A DNA stretch of 38,602 nt, taken from Anaerolineales bacterium. GTDB lineage: Bacteria > Chloroflexota > Anaerolineae > Anaerolineales > Villigracilaceae. The first letter of the stretch is position 1, and each line of letters begins with the position of its first letter. Position numbers and translations under genes: made by a program. The notes beneath the pieces were generated by a model. That model worked only from the letters and a program-made list of their open reading frames with translations, had not been told where the DNA came from and did not search any database. The DNA is taken from positions 1 to 38,602 of the forward strand of contig JAJTXU010000014.1 of NCBI GenBank assembly GCA_021462845.1. Reading direction: 5' to 3'. This document shows positions 8,292 to 16,828 of this stretch, piece after piece.

Positions 8292-9058
8292 TGGCAACGC
8301 TAGCGCGCATGGCTCTCAGCGTGGCGCGGATCATCACAGAGGTATTGGAGGGTGAAGCGACCGCTGGCGATGCGACATCGCTAACCGATACCCTCCGCAT
8401 GATACAGCCGAACCAGCATTGGGATCGCGGAACGCTGTGGGTGTTGAGCGGTTCGTATGCGGGTCGCGTGATCCCTGTGACCGGTCACTTGGTCAACAAG
8501 GTCACGTTCGCCACCATTGCGCCGTCGGCGCTGGCGGCTACGAACCGATACGCATTGGCACGCGCGGTCTATCCCTGGGAGAGACTGGTTGCGGCGATCA
8601 ACGACGCGCTGGATGAGGTGAGAGTAATCGAGGAAGATTCGTCATTGACGGGAGACGGCGAGACGTTGGAGTTCGACATCCCTATCACGGTGGATCGAGT
8701 TCGCACGGTAAATTTCAACGACCCGCAAAACCCCAAGTTCAAACCGCCCTCGACACACTTCAAACAATGGGGATCGAAACTGCGCTTTGACTACGGCTAT
8801 GCTCCGCCTGACGGATGGGCGATCATTCTTGGGCATGAGACCGATCATCCTACCATGACGCTATACAACGACGAGGTAAACAGCGAGGTCAACCAGGAAT
8901 GGCTACGCTGGAAAGCCGCCGAGTTCGCCTTATATTGGGGAGCCAAGACCTACGGCGACGACAAGGCATACGACATTGAAATCCTGATGAACCGGGTGAG
9001 AGAACAACAGAAGACACTCTACCCCACGACCCCGATCATCACAGTCCGCACGGCATAG
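8291..9058 (+). CDS. Head-tail connector (adaptor-like) protein, probable
   Basis: This 255-residue protein has an ATG overlapping the previous stop. It contains YPWERLVAAINDALDEVR near residues 95-115 and a C-terminal helical stretch (QEWLRWKAAEFALYWG) around a beta-rich centre with FDYGYAPPDGWAI. A helix-strand-helix plan of this size, placed after the capsid and before the first tail gene, is typical of connector or adaptor proteins that dock on the portal. No signature motif proves it. Confidence 0.5.
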   Translation: MATLARMALSVARIITEVLEGEATAGDATSLTDTLRMIQPNQHWDRGTLWVLSGSYAGRVIPVTGHLVNKVTFATIAPSALAATNRYALARAVYPWERLVAAINDALDEVRVIEEDSSLTGDGETLEFDIPITVDRVRTVNFNDPQNPKFKPPSTHFKQWGSKLRFDYGYAPPDGWAIILGHETDHPTMTLYNDEVNSEVNQEWLRWKAAEFALYWGAKTYGDDKAYDIEILMNRVREQQKTLYPTTPIITVRTA

Positions 9059-9062
9059 GTGA

Positions 9063-11753
9063 GTGATGAGCGACGATAGTGTCATCCGCTGTTCGCCAAC
9101 GGAACCCAACCCCACCCATCATATAGCGTTATCAGACCGAAGCGGAAAGAAGATCGGTCTTTTGTTCTGCGACGATGAGGGGAAACCCATCATCAACCCG
9201 CGCTTCCAAAAGACCCGCGTAGACACGACCGCGCTGAAACAAACCAGCGGCAATTCGGGATATGCGGACTATGATTATCCGTACTCCCCCATCGTGCAGG
9301 ATGATCTTAGCGGCGGCAGAGGTAGCAGCGACTTTGAACGGGACAGCACCAAGTATTACGACTCGTTCCGCGCCAAGAGCGGAAGGGCAAACAAAGCCTA
9401 CGCCGGTCCGCAGGAAAGTTACGCGAAGGGGTTGCGTACATTCATGCAGACGATGCCCGGAAGTGTGCGCTGGCAAACACTGACCGAGAACAGCCGCTAT
9501 CTCTATAAGAGATTCCAAGTGGAGACGGGTTTTACCGCGGCGCGTATCTGGATACGGACACGGATCAAGGGACAACCCGGCGATCTTACTGTTGCGATCT
9601 ACAACGATAACAGCGGTAGTGTAGGAACGTTGGTTGATGACATTACCGTTCCGTACACACGCAAAGAGGATGTGCTGGCAGAGTGGTTGAATGAACTCAT
9701 CAGCGGCGGCGCGCTTACCACTTCAACATACTACTGGATCGTCGTGTATGGGGCTTCGAGTGATTCGCAAAAAGACCATTGGAAGATCGCGGTCAAGAAC
9801 CAGGCGGGAACATCGTTTACTTCTACAACGTTCACCAGCACCCCAACAGCCGCAACGGTTGACCTGTATTACCGGCTCACGCCCGCCGACAGCGAGAAGA
9901 CCTGCATCCCGTTCGAGTATCAGGAGATGCAGTATTTTGTCGTCTCAGGAGCGAGCGGCGCGCCGCAGATTTTCATGGCAGGGTATCGCGGCGCGGCAGA
10001 CGACAACAGCGCAGACATGACGAAACTCAACGACGCGACGCAGACCTGGACTACGGATGAACTGGTCGGTGGAATTGCTCTGGTGATCGATGGACCGGGT
10101 AAAGAGGAGGCGCAACCCTGGCGGCGGATCACTGCCAATGTAGGCACGGTTGCAACGGTGGATAGTCCCTGGCTGGTGACGCATACCACCTCAACTGTGT
10201 ATGTGATCCTGTTGGATAAAGTGCGGGAGATCACCGGGCATGGTCTCACAGCCCCGGTAACGGATGTGCTGGTTTCCACAACGGGCATTGTGTACTTCTG
10301 CATGGGCGACAGCGTGACCGTGCGGAGACTGCGGGCGTTCAACGACGCTGGCACATGGAAGGATTTTGATAACGCATCCTGTCAGGCTGACGAGACCGCC
10401 ACCACCAAAGCCGTGTACATGATCTATAAACCACAGGCGCAGAAGATCGTCATTGGGAACAACTCCGACGCAAGCGGCAATGTGTCGGTATCTACGATGA
10501 GCAACGCCAGCGTGCCTGCCTGGGGAACGGCTCTCACATGGAGCGCGGCGGTCAACGTAGACAGCAAGTTCCGACGGATCAATGGAATGATCGTGTACCC
10601 AGACGCCGCGGGAACGGAGGCGGTTTGGGTGTTCAAGACCGACATCCCGTTCATCGTGCCGGCGTCAGGCAATCCGTATCCCGTCAACCTGCCTGAGATG
10701 CGCGTGGTGAGATCGAACTACAACGGCGCGGCGCTGTTGACGCACGGAGTCTATATTTACTTTTCGATGCAGTACGGGTTGACACGCTACTACAACGGAC
10801 AGTTCGATGATATTGGTCCCAATCTCGGAGAAGGCTTGCCGACAAAGCGGCGCGGTCCCATCGTGGCAATGCAGGAATACCCCGGTAAGTTCTTCGTAGC
10901 GATAGATGCTGGATCGAGCGGCTACTCCTCCGTGATGGATTCGGACGGATGGCACGAACGATACCGCGCGCCATACGGTCAGCGCATCAAGACGATGGCG
11001 TTTCAGGTTTTGCCGGGTCCTACATTGGATCGGTTGTGGTTGTACCAGGGCAACGATCTGGTGGTCCTGCCGTTCCCCTCTGAGACGGTCAATGAATTGG
11101 AGGATGCGTCGTTCCCTTACACCGACGAGTTTGCGGTGACGTTATCCCGAATGCACGCGGGAATGTTCGACGTGCAGAAACTTGTGAAGATCATCAAACT
11201 GCAAACCGAGAATCTATCGCGCGATGAGACTACGGGGGATCCGGTGTGCTGGTTTGAAATAGACTATCGGCTGAACGAGGAAACCGAATGGCAATCGTTC
11301 GATGAGCAGTTCGTCGAGAGTCCTACGCAATCCATCAATCTCATCGAGAATCTGGGCATTGCGGGAAAGCGATTGCAGTTACGAGTGCGCGGATACACCT
11401 CGAACAACCTGATCTCGCCTGTGTTGATCGCGATCATCGTGTCGGCAGTGATCCGCGTAGACGTGAAGTATATGTACAACATCCAGTTCCTGGTTGCGGA
11501 CATGGAACGCTCCCTCGGGTTTGAGCCGATAGAGTCTGCCATGTCTGCCGCAGAAAAACTGGCGTACATCGAAGCCTGGTCGGATGCGAGCAGTGATTCG
11601 ATGCTCAAGATGGAAAGCGTGAGCATCCTGTACCACGACAAGGTTGTGTTCCTCAACCCGCCCGATACGCGGCAGGTGTTGGTGAAGGAAGAAGACGGCA
11701 ACGAGTTCAAGCGCAATGTTCTGATCTGTAACGCTTCGGTGCAGGAGGCGTAA
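9063..11753 (+). CDS. Large beta-rich tail protein
   Basis: This 896-residue protein starts at GTG 9063 or the adjacent ATG 9066, with AGGTGAG overlapping the site. It is beta-rich throughout, with many Thr/Ser/Tyr strands. It includes a stretch near residues 140-270 that resembles a carbohydrate-binding-like beta-sandwich (FQVETGFTAARIWIRTRI, LTVAIYNDNSG). A C-terminal region (LQLRVRGYTSNNLISPVLI) resembles baseplate or tail-hub strands. It follows the connector gene and overlaps the next gene by 1 nt. It is probably the main short-tail (nozzle or hub) or appendage protein. I cannot assign it to a named family. Confidence 0.6.
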   Translation: MMSDDSVIRCSPTEPNPTHHIALSDRSGKKIGLLFCDDEGKPIINPRFQKTRVDTTALKQTSGNSGYADYDYPYSPIVQDDLSGGRGSSDFERDSTKYYDSFRAKSGRANKAYAGPQESYAKGLRTFMQTMPGSVRWQTLTENSRYLYKRFQVETGFTAARIWIRTRIKGQPGDLTVAIYNDNSGSVGTLVDDITVPYTRKEDVLAEWLNELISGGALTTSTYYWIVVYGASSDSQKDHWKIAVKNQAGTSFTSTTFTSTPTAATVDLYYRLTPADSEKTCIPFEYQEMQYFVVSGASGAPQIFMAGYRGAADDNSADMTKLNDATQTWTTDELVGGIALVIDGPGKEEAQPWRRITANVGTVATVDSPWLVTHTTSTVYVILLDKVREITGHGLTAPVTDVLVSTTGIVYFCMGDSVTVRRLRAFNDAGTWKDFDNASCQADETATTKAVYMIYKPQAQKIVIGNNSDASGNVSVSTMSNASVPAWGTALTWSAAVNVDSKFRRINGMIVYPDAAGTEAVWVFKTDIPFIVPASGNPYPVNLPEMRVVRSNYNGAALLTHGVYIYFSMQYGLTRYYNGQFDDIGPNLGEGLPTKRRGPIVAMQEYPGKFFVAIDAGSSGYSSVMDSDGWHERYRAPYGQRIKTMAFQVLPGPTLDRLWLYQGNDLVVLPFPSETVNELEDASFPYTDEFAVTLSRMHAGMFDVQKLVKIIKLQTENLSRDETTGDPVCWFEIDYRLNEETEWQSFDEQFVESPTQSINLIENLGIAGKRLQLRVRGYTSNNLISPVLIAIIVSAVIRVDVKYMYNIQFLVADMERSLGFEPIESAMSAAEKLAYIEAWSDASSDSMLKMESVSILYHDKVVFLNPPDTRQVLVKEEDGNEFKRNVLICNASVQEA

Positions 11754-12205
11754 TGAAGCGCAAGAAATTCTCGTTTTCCAAAGTTCCCCCATTGGCTCCG
11801 CGACCGAAACGAAAAGCGCGCGCGGAAGTGATCCGCGACCCGAAAGATGAGCCTCCCTTCTACGTGCGCGGGATGAGGGCGGCAAGCCGTGATGAGTATT
11901 GGGTCAGCCTGGCGCTGGACAAGATCGAGAAAGAAACGGGCTGGTCGTGGGAGTATCAAGTGCCTGTGTATGGCGGTCGCAAACGGCGCGGCGGGAACGT
12001 GATTGACTTCCTGGTGCATACACCGGGACGCTACACCGCGCTCGACCCGATGGGTCGGTACTGGCACACGGGCGCGCGCGAGGATCAGGTCGAAATGGAA
12101 ACCGTGACACGGAGAAAGAACTGGAGATTGGTTGCCTGGTTCACGGACGAGACCCCATCAAAAGACTTGACCTACTCTTTCCTACGGAAGCAGTTCTACT
12201 TATAG
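11753..12205 (+). CDS. PD-(D/E)XK-like nuclease in the tail module
   Basis: This 150-residue protein has its ATG overlapping the previous stop (TAATG). A basic N-terminus of about 40 residues is followed by SRDEYWVSLALDKIEKETG, then a strand (WEYQVPVYGG), then GGNVIDFLVHTPG near residues 80-92, then ALDPMGRYWH near 97-106, and finally a strand (WRLVAWF). This is the order seen in small Vsr/PD-(D/E)XK-type nucleases: a helix, a buried Asp in VIDF, an acidic residue before G-R-Y-W-H, and a closing strand. The second acidic position reads D-P-M instead of the usual E-x-K/Q, so activity is uncertain. It may act in DNA entry or host DNA attack. Confidence 0.55.
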   Translation: MKRKKFSFSKVPPLAPRPKRKARAEVIRDPKDEPPFYVRGMRAASRDEYWVSLALDKIEKETGWSWEYQVPVYGGRKRRGGNVIDFLVHTPGRYTALDPMGRYWHTGAREDQVEMETVTRRKNWRLVAWFTDETPSKDLTYSFLRKQFYL

Positions 12206-12212
12206 AGGCACT

Positions 12213-12566
12213 ATGGCACAGATCATCACGGGCGCGACGCCCATCAAACGCGACTACAAGATAAAGCGTAACAAAGACTTCAACCTTACGATCCAACTGC
12301 GGGAGAATGACCGTGTTACTCCAAAAGTGACGACGGGGTATTCGATGACTGTGACGATCAGGGCTGGGCAGAACGGCGAGGTGTATGCCACCTGGACAAC
12401 GAGCGACTATATTACCCATACGGCGGCGAGCGGAACATTTGCTATCAGCGTGCCTGCATCCGTTCTGATTGCCTACGATTGGGCAAATGCCGTGTATGAA
12501 ATTCAGATCACCTCCAACACTGGCGCAAAGGACGTGCCGTTTGAAGGCACAATGAACTTGTATTAG
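12213..12566 (+). CDS. Small tail or baseplate-like protein
   Basis: This 117-residue protein has AGAGG before its ATG. After a basic start (IKRDYKIKRNKDFNLTIQL) come regularly spaced strands (YSMTVTIRAG, GTFAISVPASVL, AVYEIQITS) that resemble the small beta-sandwich domain found at the N-terminus of receptor-binding or upper baseplate proteins. It sits directly upstream of the fibre gene, consistent with an attachment or adaptor role. This assignment is by pattern and position. Confidence 0.5.
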   Translation: MAQIITGATPIKRDYKIKRNKDFNLTIQLRENDRVTPKVTTGYSMTVTIRAGQNGEVYATWTTSDYITHTAASGTFAISVPASVLIAYDWANAVYEIQITSNTGAKDVPFEGTMNLY

Positions 12567-12573
12567 GTGAGCC

Positions 12574-14088
12574 ATGATCATTGTTCTTACGGAAGAAACC
12601 GCATCCCTTGAATTATCTGAGCCAGTGGCTCAGGTCTATTACGTCGCCGACTTTGCGCTCCAGGGGAATGTGATCCCTCTCAGCCTCGGCACAGACGAAG
12701 GGCAATTGCTGGTGTGCCTTTCTCCGAATGTATGGGGAGTTATTGATCCGCCCTCTGCCAACAACCAAACCATAGTAAGTGATCTCACTCTGCCGGGGTT
12801 GTGGAAGATCGGGACGCTTGCAGGTGGCGGCGGCGGGGTTGTTGAACTGACCAACAAAGACGGGTCTGACTCTACAACGGGATCGGTCGTGGTGTTGGAT
12901 ACAACCAACGATTCCGCATTCAAAGGCACGACTATTCCATTCGCGCTAGGCGTGATCGGAGTTACCGCCGAAGACATCGCCAACAACGCGACAGGCGACG
13001 TAACTATCGCGGGGAAAAACGATGTGCAAGTGGCTGGCAATGTACAACGCGGCGAATGGATGATCGCAGCCTCTACCAAGTGGCGAGCCAAGACCGCAGG
13101 CTACGATAAGCCCATGAATGGCGGAGTTGTCGGATATGCGATCACGTCCTACTCAGGCGGAGGCAACGGCACCGTGACGGGCGTCATCATGCCAGAACCG
13201 AGACACCTAACCACCGCAGGCACAGCGTGGGCATTGGGCGGTTACAACACAGTAGAAATAACGAACGCGCAGAAATTTACAATCGCCAGCGCAACATGGG
13301 CAGGAGTTTCGGGCGCAGCCCTTCCGTCGGCTGTCAGCGAACCTCATGGTTTTGGATACGGCACAACAGCAGGGTACACTGTGGGAGGCGGAACAACCCC
13401 AGTTGTCACTGCATATAAAACATCTTTTGCTACAGAGACAACCGCCATCCAATCGTCGGCTAACCTGCCAGCTGCGCGGCGTGTCAACGCCATCGGTGGG
13501 ATGAACGGATCGGCGCATGGGTATCAATCGGGGGGATACAATTCAATTTATCAAAGTTCCACAACCAAATTGACCTATGGCACGGATACAATGAGTTCTG
13601 CGCTGGGAACCTCCTTGAGTGTGGCGCGTGCTTCTCATTCTGAATTTTCCAACGGGGTGACTGGTTATGCTCAAGCCGGGAACAATGGAGCGAATACAGG
13701 CGTGAGTGATAAGGTTACTTTCTCCACCGACACGTGGTCAGACAACAACAGCGGCGATGTGTCCGCCGCTATTTATGGCGGCGGGATATCCTTCCCGTCA
13801 GATTGTGGCTATATGGCAATGAAGTCGGGAGGAACAGCCTACTCGAAAAAAATTGCATTTGCCACAGACATCAGCGCAAACGTCACATCTACGTTGTCTG
13901 CGGATCAATTGGAGGGAGTAGGCGTTACAGATGGAAGTGGTCTTGGATGGCAAAGTGGTCATACATCCAGTCCGTACAGTGTGAGCCATAAATTTACAAA
14001 AGCAACAGAAACCTATGCGTCGGACAGCGGCGCAGTTATGGCGACAGGAAAATTCAGAGCCGCACAATTCAACAACGGAGCGTATTAG
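12574..14088 (+). CDS. Tail fibre with C-terminal six-repeat Kelch-like propeller
   Basis: This 504-residue protein starts behind AGGTGA. Residues 1-210 form a beta-rich stem or attachment region with a Gly-rich hinge (GGGGG near 85). From about residue 213 to the end there are six repeats of about 48 residues. Each has a G-Y or G-W turn (GYTVGGGT, GYQSGGYN, GYAQAGNN, GYMAMKSG, GWQSGHTS) followed by a strand of the form K-x-T/A-F-A/S-T-D/E-T. This is the Kelch or galactose-oxidase-like propeller plan, and six blades would close exactly at the C-terminus. It is the best candidate for host receptor binding. Confidence 0.7.
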   Translation: MIIVLTEETASLELSEPVAQVYYVADFALQGNVIPLSLGTDEGQLLVCLSPNVWGVIDPPSANNQTIVSDLTLPGLWKIGTLAGGGGGVVELTNKDGSDSTTGSVVVLDTTNDSAFKGTTIPFALGVIGVTAEDIANNATGDVTIAGKNDVQVAGNVQRGEWMIAASTKWRAKTAGYDKPMNGGVVGYAITSYSGGGNGTVTGVIMPEPRHLTTAGTAWALGGYNTVEITNAQKFTIASATWAGVSGAALPSAVSEPHGFGYGTTAGYTVGGGTTPVVTAYKTSFATETTAIQSSANLPAARRVNAIGGMNGSAHGYQSGGYNSIYQSSTTKLTYGTDTMSSALGTSLSVARASHSEFSNGVTGYAQAGNNGANTGVSDKVTFSTDTWSDNNSGDVSAAIYGGGISFPSDCGYMAMKSGGTAYSKKIAFATDISANVTSTLSADQLEGVGVTDGSGLGWQSGHTSSPYSVSHKFTKATETYASDSGAVMATGKFRAAQFNNGAY

Positions 14089-14844
14089 ATGGCTGAAAAT
14101 AAACTGCAAGAACTATCGCAAGTCACCCATGACAGACTCGCGCAATTGCGCGAGATGTTCGGGGAGATGATCGAGGCTGGGCGCATGAGAACGAACTTTG
14201 CGTTGGAACACTTTGTAGCAGGACAGCACGATCTACCGGGCAGGCAACGTGCCCAAATCCTTGCCGAGTTACAGTCGCTCTACTTTGCGCTTGCCGATGT
14301 GTGGGATGAAATTCAACTTGCCGAGGTCGAGAAAGATGAGATCATATTCTCTGCGCGAGACGAGGGCAAGACGGTTACGCCGTTGACCCCGAGGCAGAAT
14401 ATCGCATTGGGAAAAGCCGAACGCAAGATACTCTCGAACAGCATTTACCTATATCAACGATGGCAGGAAGTGGATTTCCTGTTGAAACTGCTCCAGCGTT
14501 TACCAAAGTACACCGCCGAAGAACTGGAAGCGGAGGAGCCCGCGTACTGGTCAATGCGGTTGGCGCGTCAGGCGTTCATGGCGCAACGGGATCCCGGCGG
14601 GAACTTGGATGCCATCGTTCAAATGCTCACCTCTCCCGGTTTGCCCAAGCCGAAGATGCCGCTGGGACCGGGCGACTTCGCGCTAGGGTTGGGGATTGAC
14701 GCAAAGCAGATCGCGCAGGGGTTGGTCAATGCGAAACTGCTGACCATCGAACAGGCAGATGAGTTTGTGAGTAAATCCACCGACAATGCGCCGAAACAGA
14801 TCAACCCACCGCCACGACCGCCAGCGCGGAAACGCCGAAGGTGA
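14089..14844 (+). CDS. Helical protein at the end of the structural operon, unknown
   Basis: This 251-residue protein starts immediately after the fibre stop. Residues 1-150 are predicted helical (RLAQLREMFGEMIEAGR, GKAERKILSNSIYLYQRW). A Pro/Gly-rich stretch near 180-200 (LPKPKMPLGPGDFALG) and a very basic tail (PPRPPARKRRR) follow. No membrane segments or enzyme motifs are seen. It could be a fibre chaperone or assembly factor, since such genes often follow fibre genes. That is only positional. It ends 89 nt before the convergent recombinase gene. Confidence 0.45.
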   Translation: MAENKLQELSQVTHDRLAQLREMFGEMIEAGRMRTNFALEHFVAGQHDLPGRQRAQILAELQSLYFALADVWDEIQLAEVEKDEIIFSARDEGKTVTPLTPRQNIALGKAERKILSNSIYLYQRWQEVDFLLKLLQRLPKYTAEELEAEEPAYWSMRLARQAFMAQRDPGGNLDAIVQMLTSPGLPKPKMPLGPGDFALGLGIDAKQIAQGLVNAKLLTIEQADEFVSKSTDNAPKQINPPPRPPARKRRR

Positions 14845-14855
14845 GGTGTGTAATT

Positions 14856-14924
14856 CTATGAGTAGCGTTCTTTGGAAATGAATGCACGACTTAGAGTTTT
14901 CATTAGTTCGGCTACGGTTTGCAT
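14856..14924 (-). CDS. Possible 22-residue microprotein after the recombinase
   Basis: On the minus strand the ATG at 14924 lies 9 nt after the recombinase stop and is preceded by GAGGAGAACC, a strong Shine-Dalgarno at good spacing. The frame encodes 22 residues (MQTVAELMKTLSRAF and seven more) and ends with TAG. The good ribosome site in a tight operon is the only support. It also occupies most of the space where an attP site would be expected. Confidence 0.3.
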   Translation of the reverse strand: MQTVAELMKTLSRAFISKERYS

Positions 14925-14933
14925 TGGTTCTCC

Positions 14934-16370
14934 TCAACGTTTGATAAGTTTGATCTCGTCGCCTACTTGTATTTCTAGCAACCAAGCGGCGAGCAGACGA
15001 TTGATCTGTTTGGCGTCGCCATGACGCAGGTATTCGCCGAAGTGAGTGAAGTCCACCGTCTGCATAAAGGCGGTGGCTTCTTTTTGGGAGGCGCGTTTGA
15101 CGGCGATCTGTTCGAGTTTGTCTTGGAGTCGCTCCGCTTCCCTTTCCAGTTCGCGTAGTTTGGCGGCGGCTTCTTCGGCGGAGTAGACATCGCGCTCGAA
15201 ACCTTCCTGGATTTTGCCGCGCTGTTTCGCGTTGGCTTCGATAGCCCGCAGAATCACGGCGGACGAATCAATCTCTGCTTCCTCCTCCCCATCCAATTGC
15301 ACATGCTCGATCTCGCGCTGAATTGCGCGCACGGTCAGGTCAAAAAATTCTTCGTAGTCGTAGCGCACGTGCTTCGCGCCAGCGGATCGGCAGATGATCA
15401 CGTCTTTGAATTTGCGCCGACTCCCGAACTTGTGCCGACGCACGCGGTCTCCACAGACCGCGCAACGAAGAAGACCCGCAAAGGCGAAGTCAACGGCAGA
15501 CCTGCGCTTGATCTCATTGCGCCGTTCGATTTCCGCGACAATCTCCTCATGTTCCGCCTGAGTAAAGATCGGCTGGTGCTTGCCTTCACCTACACGCCAT
15601 TTTGATTTCGGCTGTTTGACCTGGCGACGAACCTTACCGACGTATTGAATCAAGGTCTTGTTGTATGCCACGATGCCCGCGTAGTAGGGATTGGCTAACA
15701 CAGTTGGAACGCGCGTATGATGCACACCGAGAAGAACTCCGATCACCCTGTAACTCTCGCCGTTCATCAGCATGTCGCGCGCTTGAATGAGTTTGGCGGC
15801 GCGGGATGGGTCGAGCGCGGGAGGTTCCCTGTTGGTGGTGTACTTGTATCCGTATGCCATGCGCGAGGGGGTGAGACCGTCTTTGATGCGCTTGGGCATT
15901 CCGAGAGACCAGCCGCGACGAAGTTTGTTGATGCGATAGGTTTGGAGGATGCCTTGAATGTGGATGTCTATCGAGGCGGATTCGTCGGCGTAGGGGTCGT
16001 AGTTCTGCGGGTCTTGCAACCGCCCCGACTGACGCGCGGAGTAGAGTTGCTTGCGGTACTTTTTGTAGCGGGTGTGGACCAACTGTCCGAGGTCGCCGAG
16101 GCGATCCCAGTTATCCACGATCAGAACGTCGTATTGGTTTTGCTCCGCGTCGGTGATGGCTTGCTTGAGCGGAGGGATGTCTTCCATTGCGTCGGCGAGG
16201 GAGTCGTAACCTGAACGACTGTATCCGTCCATGATGTAGCAGTCGGTCTCGATGCCGTTGAATTGTTGGATGGCGCGGCGGCAGGTTTCGATCTGGTCGG
16301 GGATGGAGTCTTTGTCTATGACTTGCACGTCGGAAGAAACGCCAGCGAGGATGCCGAAGCGGATGGTCAC
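14934..16370 (-). CDS. int: Large serine recombinase (phage integrase)
   Basis: This 478-residue protein starts at a GTG at 16370. It has an N-terminal resolvase-type catalytic domain with Ser12 in GVSSDVQ at the nucleophile position and DNWDRLGD near residues 85-92. A recombinase domain follows (WSLGMPKRIKDGLTPSRMAYGY near 150-180). Next is a zinc-ribbon-like segment, LLRCAVCGDRV with a later C and a His-containing region, and then a long coiled coil (AAAKLRELEREAERLQDKLE). This is the large serine integrase layout, catalysing attP x attB strand exchange. Two normally conserved Arg positions differ: Gly replaces the Arg before the Ser, and Asp replaces the second Arg of DRLxR. It is the last large gene of the repressor operon. 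Confidence 0.85.
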   Translation of the reverse strand: MTIRFGILAGVSSDVQVIDKDSIPDQIETCRRAIQQFNGIETDCYIMDGYSRSGYDSLADAMEDIPPLKQAITDAEQNQYDVLIVDNWDRLGDLGQLVHTRYKKYRKQLYSARQSGRLQDPQNYDPYADESASIDIHIQGILQTYRINKLRRGWSLGMPKRIKDGLTPSRMAYGYKYTTNREPPALDPSRAAKLIQARDMLMNGESYRVIGVLLGVHHTRVPTVLANPYYAGIVAYNKTLIQYVGKVRRQVKQPKSKWRVGEGKHQPIFTQAEHEEIVAEIERRNEIKRRSAVDFAFAGLLRCAVCGDRVRRHKFGSRRKFKDVIICRSAGAKHVRYDYEEFFDLTVRAIQREIEHVQLDGEEEAEIDSSAVILRAIEANAKQRGKIQEGFERDVYSAEEAAAKLRELEREAERLQDKLEQIAVKRASQKEATAFMQTVDFTHFGEYLRHGDAKQINRLLAAWLLEIQVGDEIKLIKR

Positions 16371-16376
16371 TTTCGA

Positions 16377-16649
16377 TTACTCATTGATGAACACAGCCCA
16401 CAAAGAGAACAAGCAACAAGACGAGAACACGACCGTGCCAATGGCTGGGAAGGATGGTTTAGGCGGATACTTCCAATCGCAGTTCGCGCAATTGGATTCT
16501 GGCTTTAGTTCTTTTCCGCAGTTGGGGCAATGCGAGTAAGGGGTTTTTGGATAGGCGTGTCGGCGCAGGATGTAGCGAACAATATCCCAAACACCGATCA
16601 GGAAGATTGAACCAAACCCGCACAGAACAAGATCGGGAAGGGATGACAT
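16377..16649 (-). CDS. Small membrane protein with a zinc ribbon between two helices
   Basis: The 90-residue form starting at 16649 (MSSLPDLVLCG) is chosen because its ATG overlaps the stop of the upstream 59-residue gene (TAATG). The first helix (LVLCGFGSIFLIGVWDIV) and last helix (GTVVFSSCCLFSLWAVF) are membrane segments. Between them lies CPNCGKELKPESNCANC, a C-x2-C-x9-C-x2-C zinc ribbon. The function is unknown. Its place in the lysogeny operon suggests expression from the prophage, so a role in host protection or exclusion is possible but unproven. Confidence 0.65.
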   Translation of the reverse strand: MSSLPDLVLCGFGSIFLIGVWDIVRYILRRHAYPKTPYSHCPNCGKELKPESNCANCDWKYPPKPSFPAIGTVVFSSCCLFSLWAVFINE

Positions 16650-16828
16650 TACCGTCCCACCCAATGTTGTTGTGGCGAGGCAAGGCGCGCTGATCGTATC
16701 CAGTGAGCGTTGAAGTAGAAGTAGTGGTTGATGCGGCGGCGGAAGCGAAGCCAGACAATGTATTGCTTGATGGCGGGCAGGTCGCTGGTGTGCGCTTCTT
16801 GCATGGCGCAACGCAGTTCATTCATCAT
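16649..16828 (-). CDS. 59-residue basic protein in the lysogeny operon
   Basis: This frame (starts MMNELRCAMQEAH) is short but flanked by start-stop overlaps on both sides. Its start overlaps the end of the 38-residue gene, and its TAA overlaps the ATG of the zinc-ribbon protein. The sequence is helical and basic with an aromatic cluster (IKQYIVWLRFRRRINHYFYF). No domain is recognised. Competing frames here are low in sense and are rejected. Confidence 0.55.
   Translation of the reverse strand: MMNELRCAMQEAHTSDLPAIKQYIVWLRFRRRINHYFYFNAHWIRSARLASPQQHWVGR

Noticed and set aside
12574-14088. Diversity-generating retroelement target
   Set aside because: The fibre end could be a variable region, but no reverse transcriptase or template repeat was seen anywhere in the genome.
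14934-16370. Serine recombinase as the enzyme that moves the cassettes
   Set aside because: attC recombination is carried out by tyrosine-family IntI enzymes on folded single strands. A serine integrase does not recognise such sites.
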